Below are positions 10,061 through 17,700 of a stretch of DNA of 64,000 nucleotides, one piece after another (position 1 is the stretch's first letter; the number at the start of each line of letters is the position of its first letter). The stretch is taken from the NCBI RefSeq assembly GCF_019655435.1, contig NZ_BPFH01000007.1, positions 157,552-221,551 of the forward strand, read 5' to 3'. The notes under the pieces are model-generated. The model did not search any database. It was not told the DNA's origin and saw nothing but the letters and a program-made list of their open reading frames with translations. The stretch comes from Jannaschia pagri. GTDB taxonomy: Bacteria; Pseudomonadota; Alphaproteobacteria; Rhodobacterales; Rhodobacteraceae. A program made the translations under genes and the position numbers.

Positions 10061-10801
10061 TTACCCTTTGCGGGCGAACAGTCCGTACCACAGCCCGTCG
10101 GGCAGGAACTGGCCGCCCCGGAACAGCCAGGAAAAGACGGTGGGAAAGCTGCGCTTGAACCCGTCTGTGCACATCAGTTCGAACATCTCCTGCGCGGCCT
10201 CTTCGGGCTCCATCAGGAATGGCATGTCGAAATCGTTCTTCTCGGTGAGCCGCGTCTTGATGAAGCCAGGGTTCGCGACCTGGACGGTGACGCCCGTCTT
10301 GCGAAGATCTGCGTACATCCCCTCGGCCAGCCACATCACACCGGCTTTGGACGCGCCGTAGCCCGTTGCCCCCGGCAGCCCGCGAAATCCCGAGAGCGAT
10401 CCGGTCAACACGATGTGCCCCTCGTCCCGCGCCACCATGTCGCCAATGATCGCGCCAACCACGCGGGCGCACCCGGTGAAATTGATGTCGCACATGGCCT
10501 CGACCTGTTCGGCGTCCCAGTCTTGGGCCTTTTGCGGCCAGTAGACACCGGCGAGGAACACCATGCCGTCGATTTTGCCCACGGCCTCGGCGGCCTCTGT
10601 AACGCTTTCGAGCGAGGAGACATCGACGGGGACGACCTCGGTCTGGCCTGGCATGTCGGCGGCAAGCTCTTGCAGTTTGTCTGTGCTGCGCGCGCTGAGG
10701 ATGACCTCGGCGCCCGCGGCACTGATTTTGCGCGCGAGGGCCGCGCCAAGCCCTTCGGAGGCCCCAACGATCCAGTATCGCTTGCCGGTCCAGTTACGCA
10801 T
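10061..10801 (-). CDS. SDR family NAD(P)-dependent oxidoreductase
   Basis: A classical short-chain dehydrogenase/reductase of 246 residues. The cofactor loop GASEGLG spans residues 13-19, and the catalytic Ser135, Tyr148 and Lys152 lie in TGSLSGF and YGASKAG. Substrate is unknown. Its start overlaps the end of the upstream MFS gene by eight bases, so it is the last gene of a leftward four-gene operon divergent from rpoE-chrR. In Rhodobacter sphaeroides the comparable sigma-E dependent cluster also contains an SDR (recalled), which supports a role in the singlet-oxygen response. Confidence 0.85.
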   Translation of the reverse strand: MRNWTGKRYWIVGASEGLGAALARKISAAGAEVILSARSTDKLQELAADMPGQTEVVPVDVSSLESVTEAAEAVGKIDGMVFLAGVYWPQKAQDWDAEQVEAMCDINFTGCARVVGAIIGDMVARDEGHIVLTGSLSGFRGLPGATGYGASKAGVMWLAEGMYADLRKTGVTVQVANPGFIKTRLTEKNDFDMPFLMEPEEAAQEMFELMCTDGFKRSFPTVFSWLFRGGQFLPDGLWYGLFARKG

Positions 10802-12029
10802 GGGAAGTCTCCTGTTTCAAATCGCGCCCCGATCGGGCCAGCAGCGCCAAGGCCAGAGCCTTTAGCCCCAGCGGCACACCGGCGTAGAGCAGGGTGAGTG
10901 TGGTAAGCGCGCGAGGGGCGTTCTCGGTTCCCGAGGCGAAGCCGCTCGCCTCCAGGATCGGGAACAGCGTCACGGCCGCAAAGGCCAAGGTGATCTTGTT
11001 GACGAAGTTCCAAAGTCCAAAGCCATCGGCGGCGCCGGGGGCGATGACCTCCATCCGGCGGGCGAAAAGCGCGGGCAACAGCGTGAGATCCGCGCCCACG
11101 GCCGCACCGGAGCCGATGCAGATCAGGGCAAAGAGCCAGGTGTCCCCCGCGCCCAAGGTCAGCGCCCAGGCATAGACCACCATAGCCAGGACCATGGCGG
11201 CCATCAGCACGCGCCAAGCCCCCCATCTTGCGGCTGCGCGGCCCCAGAGGGGGGCTGCAGCGGCCGCTGACAGGAAGAAGACCAGTAGCAGCGGGCCCGC
11301 AGCCGGGGCATTGTCTAAGCGGTCCTCGACAAAAAACAAAAAGAGCGTGGACGATACTGCCACAGGGGTCGCATTCGCCAAGGCGATCAGCAGCAACCGG
11401 CGCGCGGGCGGGTCGCCCAGCACCAAGCCCAAGCCCGTGGCGGCGGGTGGCGTGCCGCGACCGCTCCATTCCGGGGCCATTGCCCAGAGGGCGAGCAAGG
11501 CTGCTGCCGCAAAGATCACCGCATAGAGTGCGAAAGGCGCGCCCGTGGGCGCCAGCAAAGCGGGCAGGGCTGCCGCAAGACAGACCCCCGTTAGGGCACC
11601 GGTTTCCCGCCAACTGGCAAGACGCACATGGCCGTCCCCCATGGCGGCGGCTTTGGCAACGCCCTGGGCGTAGAAGCAGATGGTCAGAAAACTGAACCCG
11701 CTGAACAGGGCGGCTAAGGTAACCGCGAACCACCAAATGGGGGGTAATAGAGGCTCCATGGCGAACAGACCCAGCATGGCGAGCGCCATGATCGCCCCCG
11801 CCCCCCAGGCCATCGGTCCACGGACTGAGGCCGTCATCGCGGACAGGCGGGCCAAAAGCGGGTCTTGTACCACGTCCAAAAGCCGAAGGAGGAACAGTGC
11901 AAATGTGAGTTGCGTCAGGGTCACCCCATAGCTGTCCACATAGAACTTCGGCGCATGGATGTAGATCGGCAGGCCCGCCGCCGCGAGGACCGCCGCGAAG
12001 GCTGCGTAGCGCGGCAAGCCCTGTCCCAT
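10794..12029 (-). CDS. MFS transporter of the glycoside-pentoside-hexuronide (GPH) type
   Basis: A polytopic membrane protein of 411 residues with alternating hydrophobic segments across its length. The N-terminal LLDVVQDPLLARLSA matches the GPH cation-symporter signature of Asp-xxx-Asp-Pro. The transported substrate cannot be read from sequence. It starts two bases after the DUF1365 gene stop and overlaps the SDR gene, so it is co-translated with them. A GPH-type carrier is also part of the sigma-E dependent cluster of R. sphaeroides as I recall it; a lipid or sugar substrate is equally open. Confidence 0.8.
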   Translation of the reverse strand: MGQGLPRYAAFAAVLAAAGLPIYIHAPKFYVDSYGVTLTQLTFALFLLRLLDVVQDPLLARLSAMTASVRGPMAWGAGAIMALAMLGLFAMEPLLPPIWWFAVTLAALFSGFSFLTICFYAQGVAKAAAMGDGHVRLASWRETGALTGVCLAAALPALLAPTGAPFALYAVIFAAAALLALWAMAPEWSGRGTPPAATGLGLVLGDPPARRLLLIALANATPVAVSSTLFLFFVEDRLDNAPAAGPLLLVFFLSAAAAAPLWGRAAARWGAWRVLMAAMVLAMVVYAWALTLGAGDTWLFALICIGSGAAVGADLTLLPALFARRMEVIAPGAADGFGLWNFVNKITLAFAAVTLFPILEASGFASGTENAPRALTTLTLLYAGVPLGLKALALALLARSGRDLKQETSHA

Positions 12030-12030
12030 A

Positions 12031-12795
12031 TCAGCGCGAGACCTCGGAGGCGGGCGGCTGGGGACGCGACCGGAAGGTGGCGCCTTTCCACCAGAGTTTG
12101 AGCGCCTGCCAATGGATCAGCGCCAAAACCCGGCGCGACCCGAAGGGACGGCGCAGGGCAGCGCCAAGCAAGCCTCGACTGGTCAGGGGCTTGCGCGGTC
12201 CAGCCAGCGTTGCCAACAGCCGGGCATCCCCGTGGGTGTATTCGATCCAGATCCCGATCCGTTCCGCCGAAACGTCGAAGCGGAAAGCATAGGCGCCCGT
12301 GACCGGCTGGAACGGCGAGACGTGGAAGATCTTTTTGGCCGACAACGTCATCTGCGGGGTAATCGGCGCGAAGTCATCCGCATGACACAGATAGCTGTGG
12401 CGGTCGCCGAAGGTGTTGTTCACCTCCGCGATGACCACGCGCAGGCGGTCTTCTGCATCGTGGCAGAGCCAAAAGCTGACCGGGTTGAACACGTGACCCA
12501 GGACCCGTGGTTGCGCCAGCAGCAACAGCCGACCGGGTGCCACCGTGATTTGATGGTCTCTCAGCGTGTCCCGCACCCAGGCGGCGCCTCGCCCGTCCCC
12601 GCGCGCACCACCATGGTCGCGGTCGTGCAGGGACGCCAGGTTCCGGCCGTTTCGGGAAAACAGTCGTGGCAGGCGCGGGGCTGCGTCCTCGGGGTCGAGC
12701 ACCACGTAATCGACGCCGTAGCTAAAGGCGTTGCGGACACCTTCGCCATCACGTCCATGAAAGGTGCGTCCCGGTATGTGTTCCACCACGCTCAT
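12031..12795 (-). CDS. DUF1365 domain-containing protein
   Basis: The 254-residue product starts at the ATG that overlaps the stop of the upstream oxidoreductase gene (ATGA); an extra 37 upstream codons lie inside that gene and are discarded. HIPGRTFHGR, FSYGVDYVVLDPED and LLAQPRVLGHVFNPVSFWLC are characteristic of the DUF1365 family, usually next to an FAD amine-oxidase-like gene and fatty-acid cyclopropanation genes. In R. sphaeroides the homologue in the sigma-E regulon is reported to help trigger ChrR turnover under singlet oxygen and to take part in furan fatty acid formation. The assignment here is by family and context. Confidence 0.85.
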   Translation of the reverse strand: MSVVEHIPGRTFHGRDGEGVRNAFSYGVDYVVLDPEDAAPRLPRLFSRNGRNLASLHDRDHGGARGDGRGAAWVRDTLRDHQITVAPGRLLLLAQPRVLGHVFNPVSFWLCHDAEDRLRVVIAEVNNTFGDRHSYLCHADDFAPITPQMTLSAKKIFHVSPFQPVTGAYAFRFDVSAERIGIWIEYTHGDARLLATLAGPRKPLTSRGLLGAALRRPFGSRRVLALIHWQALKLWWKGATFRSRPQPPASEVSR

Positions 12796-14090
12796 TCGGC
12801 GGCAACGGACAGGCTGCGGTCCCGCTCCAGTCGCGCGACCACGTCCAGGGCGCTGCGGAAGCCGTCTTCGTGGAACCCATTGTGCATCCAGGCGCCACAG
12901 AACCAAGTGTTGCGCGTGCCGTTGATGTCCCGCAGCTTGGCCACAGCCTCCATCATGGCGAGATCATAGACCGGGTGGCGGAAGGCGACTTGGTCGTAGA
13001 TCGCCTCCTCCCGGATAGGGGTTTGTGGGTTGAGCGTGACAAACAGGGGATCGTCTTGGGGGATCGGTTGCAGACGGTTCATCCAATAGGTCAGGCCAAT
13101 GTGGTCCGGCTTCGTGCCGCCCGGCTCGGCATAGTTCCAGGCGGCCCAGACTTTGCGCCGTTTGGGCATCAACCCGGCATCGCAATGGGTGATGGCCGTG
13201 TTCGGTTGATACCGGATGTTGCCCAACAACGCTTGTTCTTCGGCGCTTGGGTCGCTCAGCAGGGCGAGGCTGTCATCTGAATGGGTCGCCAGGATAACGT
13301 CGTCGAAGAATTCCCAGTCGCCCCCGGTGAGTTTGACCTCAGGGCCGGAGGTCGTGCGGCGGATGCCTTTGACCGGCGAGCCGAGACGGATATCGACGCC
13401 CGCGTTCCGTAGGTGAGCTTCCAAACGGCTGACATAGGCGGTGGAGCCGCCCTCAACCGTGTACCACTGATGCTGACCGGAGGCGGATAAGAGGTGATGG
13501 TTGGCGAAGAACTTCACCATTGCCGCTGCAGGAAAATCCATCACGTCCTGGGACGGTGTGGACCAGATCGCGCCCGATATGGGGCCGAGGTACCAGTCGC
13601 GGAAGGATTGCCCCAATCCCATCTCATCCAGAAAGTCGCGAAGGCTCAGGGAGGTATCCCGCGCAGCATCCGCCGCCTTGGCGTTCCATCGCAGAATGTC
13701 CCGCACCATGCGCAGAAACTGAGGCTTCACCAGGTTTCCGCGCTGGGCAAACATCGTGTCGATCGTTTGCGTGCTGTATTCCAGCGCGCCATTCCCGAAG
13801 GAGGCCGCGAAAGACATATCGCTGTCTGCGATTGGGACGGACAGCTCTTCGAACAATCGTGTCAGGTTTGGGTAATTCACCTTGTTGAACACGATGAAGC
13901 CAGTGTCGACAGGTTGGTCGCCGCGCTTGCCCGCCATGATGGTCCGCGCGTGGCCGCCCAACCGCGGCTCAGCCTCAATCAAGGTGACAGAAGCGGTTCG
14001 CGACAGGGCATGGGCAGCGGCCAGACCGCTGATGCCGCCGCCCACCACCGCGATACGGCGGGGGGACGGCGAAGAAAGTTCAAATGGCAC
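12792..14090 (-). CDS. FAD-dependent oxidoreductase (amine oxidase/desaturase-like), first gene of stress operon
   Basis: A 432-residue flavoprotein starting with GTG. The dinucleotide-binding motif VVGGGISGLAAAHAL lies at about residues 15-29, followed by an acidic strand end (LIEAEPRLGGHA). The C-terminal motif NTWFCGAWMHNGFHEDGFRSA is typical of the NAD(P)/FAD proteins paired with DUF1365. The flavin site suggests oxidation or desaturation of a lipid; the substrate is inferred only from relatives in unusual fatty-acid synthesis. A promoter-like TGATCC-N18-TACTCT element lies 35-64 bases upstream, facing this gene. Confidence 0.85.
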   Translation of the reverse strand: MPFELSSPSPRRIAVVGGGISGLAAAHALSRTASVTLIEAEPRLGGHARTIMAGKRGDQPVDTGFIVFNKVNYPNLTRLFEELSVPIADSDMSFAASFGNGALEYSTQTIDTMFAQRGNLVKPQFLRMVRDILRWNAKAADAARDTSLSLRDFLDEMGLGQSFRDWYLGPISGAIWSTPSQDVMDFPAAAMVKFFANHHLLSASGQHQWYTVEGGSTAYVSRLEAHLRNAGVDIRLGSPVKGIRRTTSGPEVKLTGGDWEFFDDVILATHSDDSLALLSDPSAEEQALLGNIRYQPNTAITHCDAGLMPKRRKVWAAWNYAEPGGTKPDHIGLTYWMNRLQPIPQDDPLFVTLNPQTPIREEAIYDQVAFRHPVYDLAMMEAVAKLRDINGTRNTWFCGAWMHNGFHEDGFRSALDVVARLERDRSLSVAAE

Positions 14091-14124
14091 GGCTGGGTCA
14101 GTCCAATTTGGTGAGCGTCATGTA

Positions 14125-14154
14125 AGAGTACGTCTTGGGCCTAACAGCGGATCA
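14125..14154 (-). promoter_or_regulatory. Candidate RpoE (sigma-E) promoter for the leftward oxidoreductase operon
   Basis: Read on the minus strand: TGATCC at 14154-14149, an 18-base spacer, then TACTCT at 14130-14125. The Rhodobacter sigma-E consensus as I recall it is TGATCC, about 18 bases, TAAGA. The -35 element is exact and the -10 keeps TA. A start point near 14118 would give a leader of about 28 bases before the GTG at 14090. Confidence 0.6.
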
Positions 14155-14199
14155 TCCGAAGGTCCCGCGCCTTCTGTCGGCCATCGATGCGCGACAATG

Positions 14200-14229
14200 T
14201 GATCCAAGCGTCGGGATGGGCCGTAACCC
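14200..14229 (+). promoter_or_regulatory. Candidate autoregulated RpoE promoter for rpoE-chrR
   Basis: TGATCC at 14200-14205, exactly 18 bases, then TAACCC at 14224-14229. It faces rpoE and mirrors the element that faces the divergent operon, with the two -35 boxes about 46 bases apart back to back. An exact -35 plus the correct spacing makes it a strong candidate; the -10 is a partial match to TAAGA. Confidence 0.6.
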
Positions 14230-14314
14230 ACGCAGAGTTAGACAAAACGCGCCTCTGTGCTGTAAGGTCCGAAATCGCGGGATCCCCCGCGCTGACCTCG
14301 GAGTGGAGAGTGGC

Positions 14315-14890
14315 GTGACGTACGACACCAAAGACGAGGCTTACTGGACTGCCTTGCTCGTTGCCGTCGGGTCCAAAAAGGACCGGGACGCGTTCGAGGA
14401 GTTGTTCAGTCACTACGGGCCGCGTGTGAAGGCGTTTTTGATCCGCACTGGTTTGACCCCCAGTGTGGCGGAGGATTGCATGCAAGACGTGATGGTCACG
14501 CTCTGGCGAAAAGCCCACCTTTACGACCCGACTCGGGCGACCGTTGCGACGTGGCTTTTCACAATTGCACGCAATCGCAAGATCGACCTGATCCGCAAAG
14601 CCAAACGTCCTGAGCCTGAAGATTTGCCCTGGGGTCCACAACCAGAGCCGGAGCAGGCGGACGTTTTGGCCTTGAGAGACGACACACGACGCCTAGCTGA
14701 AGCGGTGGCGCAGTTACCGCCAAAGCAACGGGAGTTAATCGAAAGGGCGTTTTACGGCGATCTTTCACATAGCGAAATCGCGGCAGAGACGGGGCTGCCG
14801 CTGGGGACAATAAAGTCGCGTATCAGGCTGGCGATAGACCGGTTGCGATACACCATGGATTCAGACGTCCAAGGCGCTGCGCGGCAATAG
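14315..14890 (+). CDS. rpoE: ECF RNA polymerase sigma factor RpoE (ChrR-controlled group)
   Basis: A 191-residue sigma-70 family ECF protein. Region 2 spans about residues 27-98 (AFEELFSHYGPRVKAF to TWLFTIARNRKIDLIRKAKR). Region 4 spans about 134-180 (LPPKQRELIERAFYGDLSHSEIAAETGLPLGTIKSRIRLAIDRLR). The GTG at 14315 is preferred because GGAGAG lies four bases upstream; GTG 14303 is an in-frame alternative. It is followed by its anti-sigma gene five bases or so downstream, and it diverges from the oxidoreductase operon. By homology to R. sphaeroides it should direct the singlet-oxygen response. Confidence 0.92.
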   Translation: MTYDTKDEAYWTALLVAVGSKKDRDAFEELFSHYGPRVKAFLIRTGLTPSVAEDCMQDVMVTLWRKAHLYDPTRATVATWLFTIARNRKIDLIRKAKRPEPEDLPWGPQPEPEQADVLALRDDTRRLAEAVAQLPPKQRELIERAFYGDLSHSEIAAETGLPLGTIKSRIRLAIDRLRYTMDSDVQGAARQ

Positions 14891-14913
14891 CAAACATGGG
14901 ACAAGACGTAGGA

Positions 14914-15573
14914 ATGACTGTTACGCATCCAATTAGCGATGAGCTATTGATGGGGTACGCAGCGGGTCTTTTGCCCGAGGCGTATGACCTGATGGTGGCG
15001 ACCGCCGTGTCGCTGGACGATGACGCCCGCGCGCGCCTGTCCGGCTACGAAGCCATGGGCGGTGCCCTTATGGACGAAGGTGAGACCGCCGAAGTCGATT
15101 GCGGCTCTTTCGACGCCATCATGAACCGCATCGCCGGAACCGCCCCTGAACCCACCGTTCACATCGACCATATCACGCCACGCGTGGACGCCGTTTTGCC
15201 TCAACCCCTGCGCGAGGCGCTGGGTGGCGACGTGGACAGCCTGCGGTGGCGCAACATGGGCATGGGTGTCCGTCAGATCGCCATCGGTGCGCCCGAAGAC
15301 GGCGCAACCGCGCGTCTTCTCAGTATTCCTGCAGGTCAAGCGATGCCCGACCATGGCCACCATGGGACCGAGGTCACGCTCGTGTTGAAGGGGGCCTTCC
15401 TGGATGGGGAGCGTCGCTACGGTCGCGGTGATATCGAGATCGCCGACGACGACGTGGAGCATATGCCGACCGCCGATCTAGGCGATGATTGTATTTGCCT
15501 GGTGGTGACGGATGCCCCCCTGCGATTTAACGGGTTGCTGCCGCGGATCGCGCAGAAGTTCCTCAACATCTGA
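14914..15573 (+). CDS. chrR: ChrR-type cupin anti-sigma factor lacking the anti-sigma-domain zinc ligands
   Basis: A 219-residue anti-sigma factor for the neighbouring RpoE: an N-terminal helical anti-sigma domain (about 1-85) and a C-terminal cupin (about 100-195). The start at 14914 makes MTVTHPISDELLMGYAAG line up with the R. sphaeroides ChrR start; ATG 14896 would add six residues. The cupin metal ligands are all present: His147, His149, Glu153 and His183 in PDHGHHGTE and VEHMP, as is the CIC pair at 193-195. In the N-terminal domain, positions 6, 31, 35 and 38, which in ChrR are the zinc ligands His, His, Cys and Cys, are Pro, Ala, Asp and Ala. The zinc-binding anti-sigma signature H-x3-C-x2-C is therefore missing. 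Confidence 0.9.
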   Translation: MTVTHPISDELLMGYAAGLLPEAYDLMVATAVSLDDDARARLSGYEAMGGALMDEGETAEVDCGSFDAIMNRIAGTAPEPTVHIDHITPRVDAVLPQPLREALGGDVDSLRWRNMGMGVRQIAIGAPEDGATARLLSIPAGQAMPDHGHHGTEVTLVLKGAFLDGERRYGRGDIEIADDDVEHMPTADLGDDCICLVVTDAPLRFNGLLPRIAQKFLNI

Positions 15574-15589
15574 GGCCCGGAGGCGCGGA

Positions 15590-16060
15590 TCACTCCGCCC
15601 TGATCCTCTCCGCACCATACAGGGGGACCGTCGAGATGGACATCTTGGCGGACCCTTCTGTCAATTCCTGGGAATGCACCAGGTAGATGAGCGTTTGGTT
15701 CGCGTCATCGAAGATCCGCTTGATCCGCAAGGATTTCAGGATGATCGAACGGCTTTCGCGAAAGACCTGCTCACCATCCTCTGAGGTGTCGATATCGCCC
15801 ACGGTGATCGGGCCGGTCTGGCGGCAGGCGATGGAGGCATTCGAGGGGTCTTCGAACCAGCTGCCCTGGGAGAGGCGGTCAATCAGGGATCGCTCAAAAT
15901 AGGCGATGTGGCAGGTGACGCCTTCGACCTTGGGGTCTGAAATGGCCTCGATGATGATGTCGTTTCCGACCCAATCGACCCCAACTTCGCCAACCTGCTC
16001 GGGCAGAGCGGGACTGGCGCAAAGGGTCGAGACGGCGGCGGCAAGTGCGATGTGTTTCAT
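15590..16060 (-). CDS. creA: CreA family protein (putative periplasmic)
   Basis: A 156-residue protein with an N-terminal signal peptide (MKHIALAAAVSTLCASPALP), so probably exported. The body (VGNDIIIEAISDPKVEGVTCHI, then SNASIACRQTGPI and a basic/hydrophobic end) matches the CreA family, whose biochemical function is unknown. The start was chosen at the signal peptide; an in-frame ATG twelve codons upstream exists. It is convergent with chrR, with a 16-base gap. Confidence 0.85.
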   Translation of the reverse strand: MKHIALAAAVSTLCASPALPEQVGEVGVDWVGNDIIIEAISDPKVEGVTCHIAYFERSLIDRLSQGSWFEDPSNASIACRQTGPITVGDIDTSEDGEQVFRESRSIILKSLRIKRIFDDANQTLIYLVHSQELTEGSAKMSISTVPLYGAERIRAE

Positions 16061-16136
16061 AGGAGGATAATACCCGTTCGGGCCATCCTGTTCCATCGAC
16101 CCATATCATGGGGCGACATGCATCGGAGGGACAGCC

Positions 16137-16334
16137 ATGAAAGACTACGGGCCAACACGACGCGAAACGCAGCTCTACTTGGGGATCTCATTGGTGGGAT
16201 TGGTCATTCTCGGCCTTGCGGTCGGGCTGCGTGGGGTGGGCGGGATCGCGGCCATTGAGGTCGTTGGCATTGCCGGAGCGTTCTTTGGCGGAACGACGAT
16301 CTGGGCCATCCGACGGCTGTGGCGCATGCGATAG
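16137..16334 (+). CDS. Small membrane protein, unknown
   Basis: A 65-residue protein preceded by a good ribosome site (GGAGGGACAGCC before ATG). Two hydrophobic segments (about 13-32 and 36-55) join through a glycine-rich turn, and the basic ends fit a small inner-membrane protein. Nothing in it points to a function. The neighbours (CreA, pseudouridine synthase) give no hint. Confidence 0.6.
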   Translation: MKDYGPTRRETQLYLGISLVGLVILGLAVGLRGVGGIAAIEVVGIAGAFFGGTTIWAIRRLWRMR

Positions 16335-16384
16335 GCACAGTGGCTGCCCTGGTCTCTGCGCCCCGTCCGGGGTAGGGCGCGCCC

Positions 16385-17038
16385 ATGTCTGATGTGAGCA
16401 CGCCCTATGATCCGCCACAGGGACCTATCCCGGTGGTCTACCAAGACGATGACATCCTCGTCGTCGATAAGCCCCAGGGTCTCTTGTCCGTCCCGGGTCG
16501 CGGCGCGCATCTGGCCGATTGCCTGCTAAACCGCCTGCAAGCGGATTGGCCCGAGGTTTTGCTGTGTCACCGCCTGGACAGGGACACTTCGGGGATCATG
16601 GTGTTTGCCCTCACCAAAGACGCGCAACGCAAAATGGGCCGCCTGTTCGAAACCAAACGGGTCAAAAAGAGGTACATCGCGCGGGTGGCCGGTCAGGTGG
16701 CGGAGGATCATGGCACCATCGACTTGCCCCTGATCGTGGATTGGCCAAACCGTCCGTTGCAGCATGTGAACTTCGAGCGCGGGAAGCCTTCGGTCACGGA
16801 TTGGCAGAGGATGGCCATTGAGGACGGCACGACCCGGATGCGTCTGTTGCCACGCACGGGGCGCAGCCATCAGTTGCGGGTTCATATGCAGTCCTTGGGG
16901 CACCCCATTCTGGGAGACCCGTTTTATTCAACCGACCATGCTCACTGGCCGCGCATGATGCTCCACGCCGAGGGGCTGAAGTTCGAACACCCCACCCAAG
17001 AGCGGATGCTGCGGCTAGAGGCGCCCTGTCCCTTCTGA
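16385..17038 (+). CDS. RluA family pseudouridine synthase
   Basis: Isomerises uridine to pseudouridine in rRNA or tRNA. The 217 residues carry DDDILVVDKPQGLLSVPGRG at about 19-38 and the catalytic motif HRLDRDTSGIMVFA near 62-75, whose Asp is the nucleophile in the family. RTGRSHQLRVHMQSLGHPILGD follows near 160. There is no S4 domain, so it is the short RluA/RluE-like form; the exact target nucleotide cannot be stated. Confidence 0.9.
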   Translation: MSDVSTPYDPPQGPIPVVYQDDDILVVDKPQGLLSVPGRGAHLADCLLNRLQADWPEVLLCHRLDRDTSGIMVFALTKDAQRKMGRLFETKRVKKRYIARVAGQVAEDHGTIDLPLIVDWPNRPLQHVNFERGKPSVTDWQRMAIEDGTTRMRLLPRTGRSHQLRVHMQSLGHPILGDPFYSTDHAHWPRMMLHAEGLKFEHPTQERMLRLEAPCPF

Positions 17039-17052
17039 CGGCGCTGGTCGCC

Positions 17053-17655
17053 TCACCACATGCGCGTCTTGGCGTATTCGGGGTATTCGGCGTCGAAGGC
17101 GTCCCCATCGAACCCATCTTTCGCCTCACGTAGGAGATCCCCGGCGCTGGGCACATCTTCGCTTCGGTCGCTGTCGGTCCAGAGTTCGGAGCGCATCAGG
17201 GCCTTGGGACATTGGAAATAGACCTCAGCCACAGTGACGACGATAACGCTGCGCGGAGAGATGCCTTTGTGTTCAAACCCGCCGGTGACCTCTGTGTCCG
17301 CAGTCAGAACCGCGCGGCCATTGATCCGTACAACAATCTTGCTGCCCGGCACCATGAACATCAGGCTGACCCGACCGTCCCGCACGATGTTGCGCAAGGT
17401 GTCCAGACGGTTGTTCCCGCGCCAATCGGGAATCCAGAGCGTCTGCGGGTCCACCACGTGGGCAACAGGGCCCAGGTCGCCCCGGGGGCTGGCGTCCGTG
17501 CCCTCTGGTCCGACGGTCGAGACGATGACGAAGCGCGACCCTTCGATCCAACGGCGATACTCCGGCGTGAGGCGCTGGGCGACTTTGTCCAGTGAGAGCG
17601 GGTTCACGATGTCATAGAGGGCGTCGAGGGTTTCAATATCGTCGATGGTCTGCAT
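17053..17655 (-). CDS. PPOX-type flavin (pyridoxamine 5'-phosphate oxidase family) protein
   Basis: A 200-residue split-barrel FMN-binding protein. Segments FVIVSTVGPEGTDASPRGDLG, LWIPDWRGNNRLDTLRNIV and VSLMFMVPGSKIVVRINGRA are typical of the MSMEG_1061-like PPOX subgroup. These often bind FMN, F420 or heme; substrate unknown. It is convergent with the pseudouridine synthase gene and divergent from an AraC regulator, which may control it. Confidence 0.85.
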   Translation of the reverse strand: MQTIDDIETLDALYDIVNPLSLDKVAQRLTPEYRRWIEGSRFVIVSTVGPEGTDASPRGDLGPVAHVVDPQTLWIPDWRGNNRLDTLRNIVRDGRVSLMFMVPGSKIVVRINGRAVLTADTEVTGGFEHKGISPRSVIVVTVAEVYFQCPKALMRSELWTDSDRSEDVPSAGDLLREAKDGFDGDAFDAEYPEYAKTRMW

Positions 17656-17700
17656 GGGTGGGCTCCTTTCCCAGGCCGTCTACCTTGTCCCGATCGCGCA

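Noticed and set aside
10405..11736. 443-codon minus-strand open frame
   Set aside because: Alternative frame of the MFS and SDR genes; Arg/Pro/Gly-rich with no motif.
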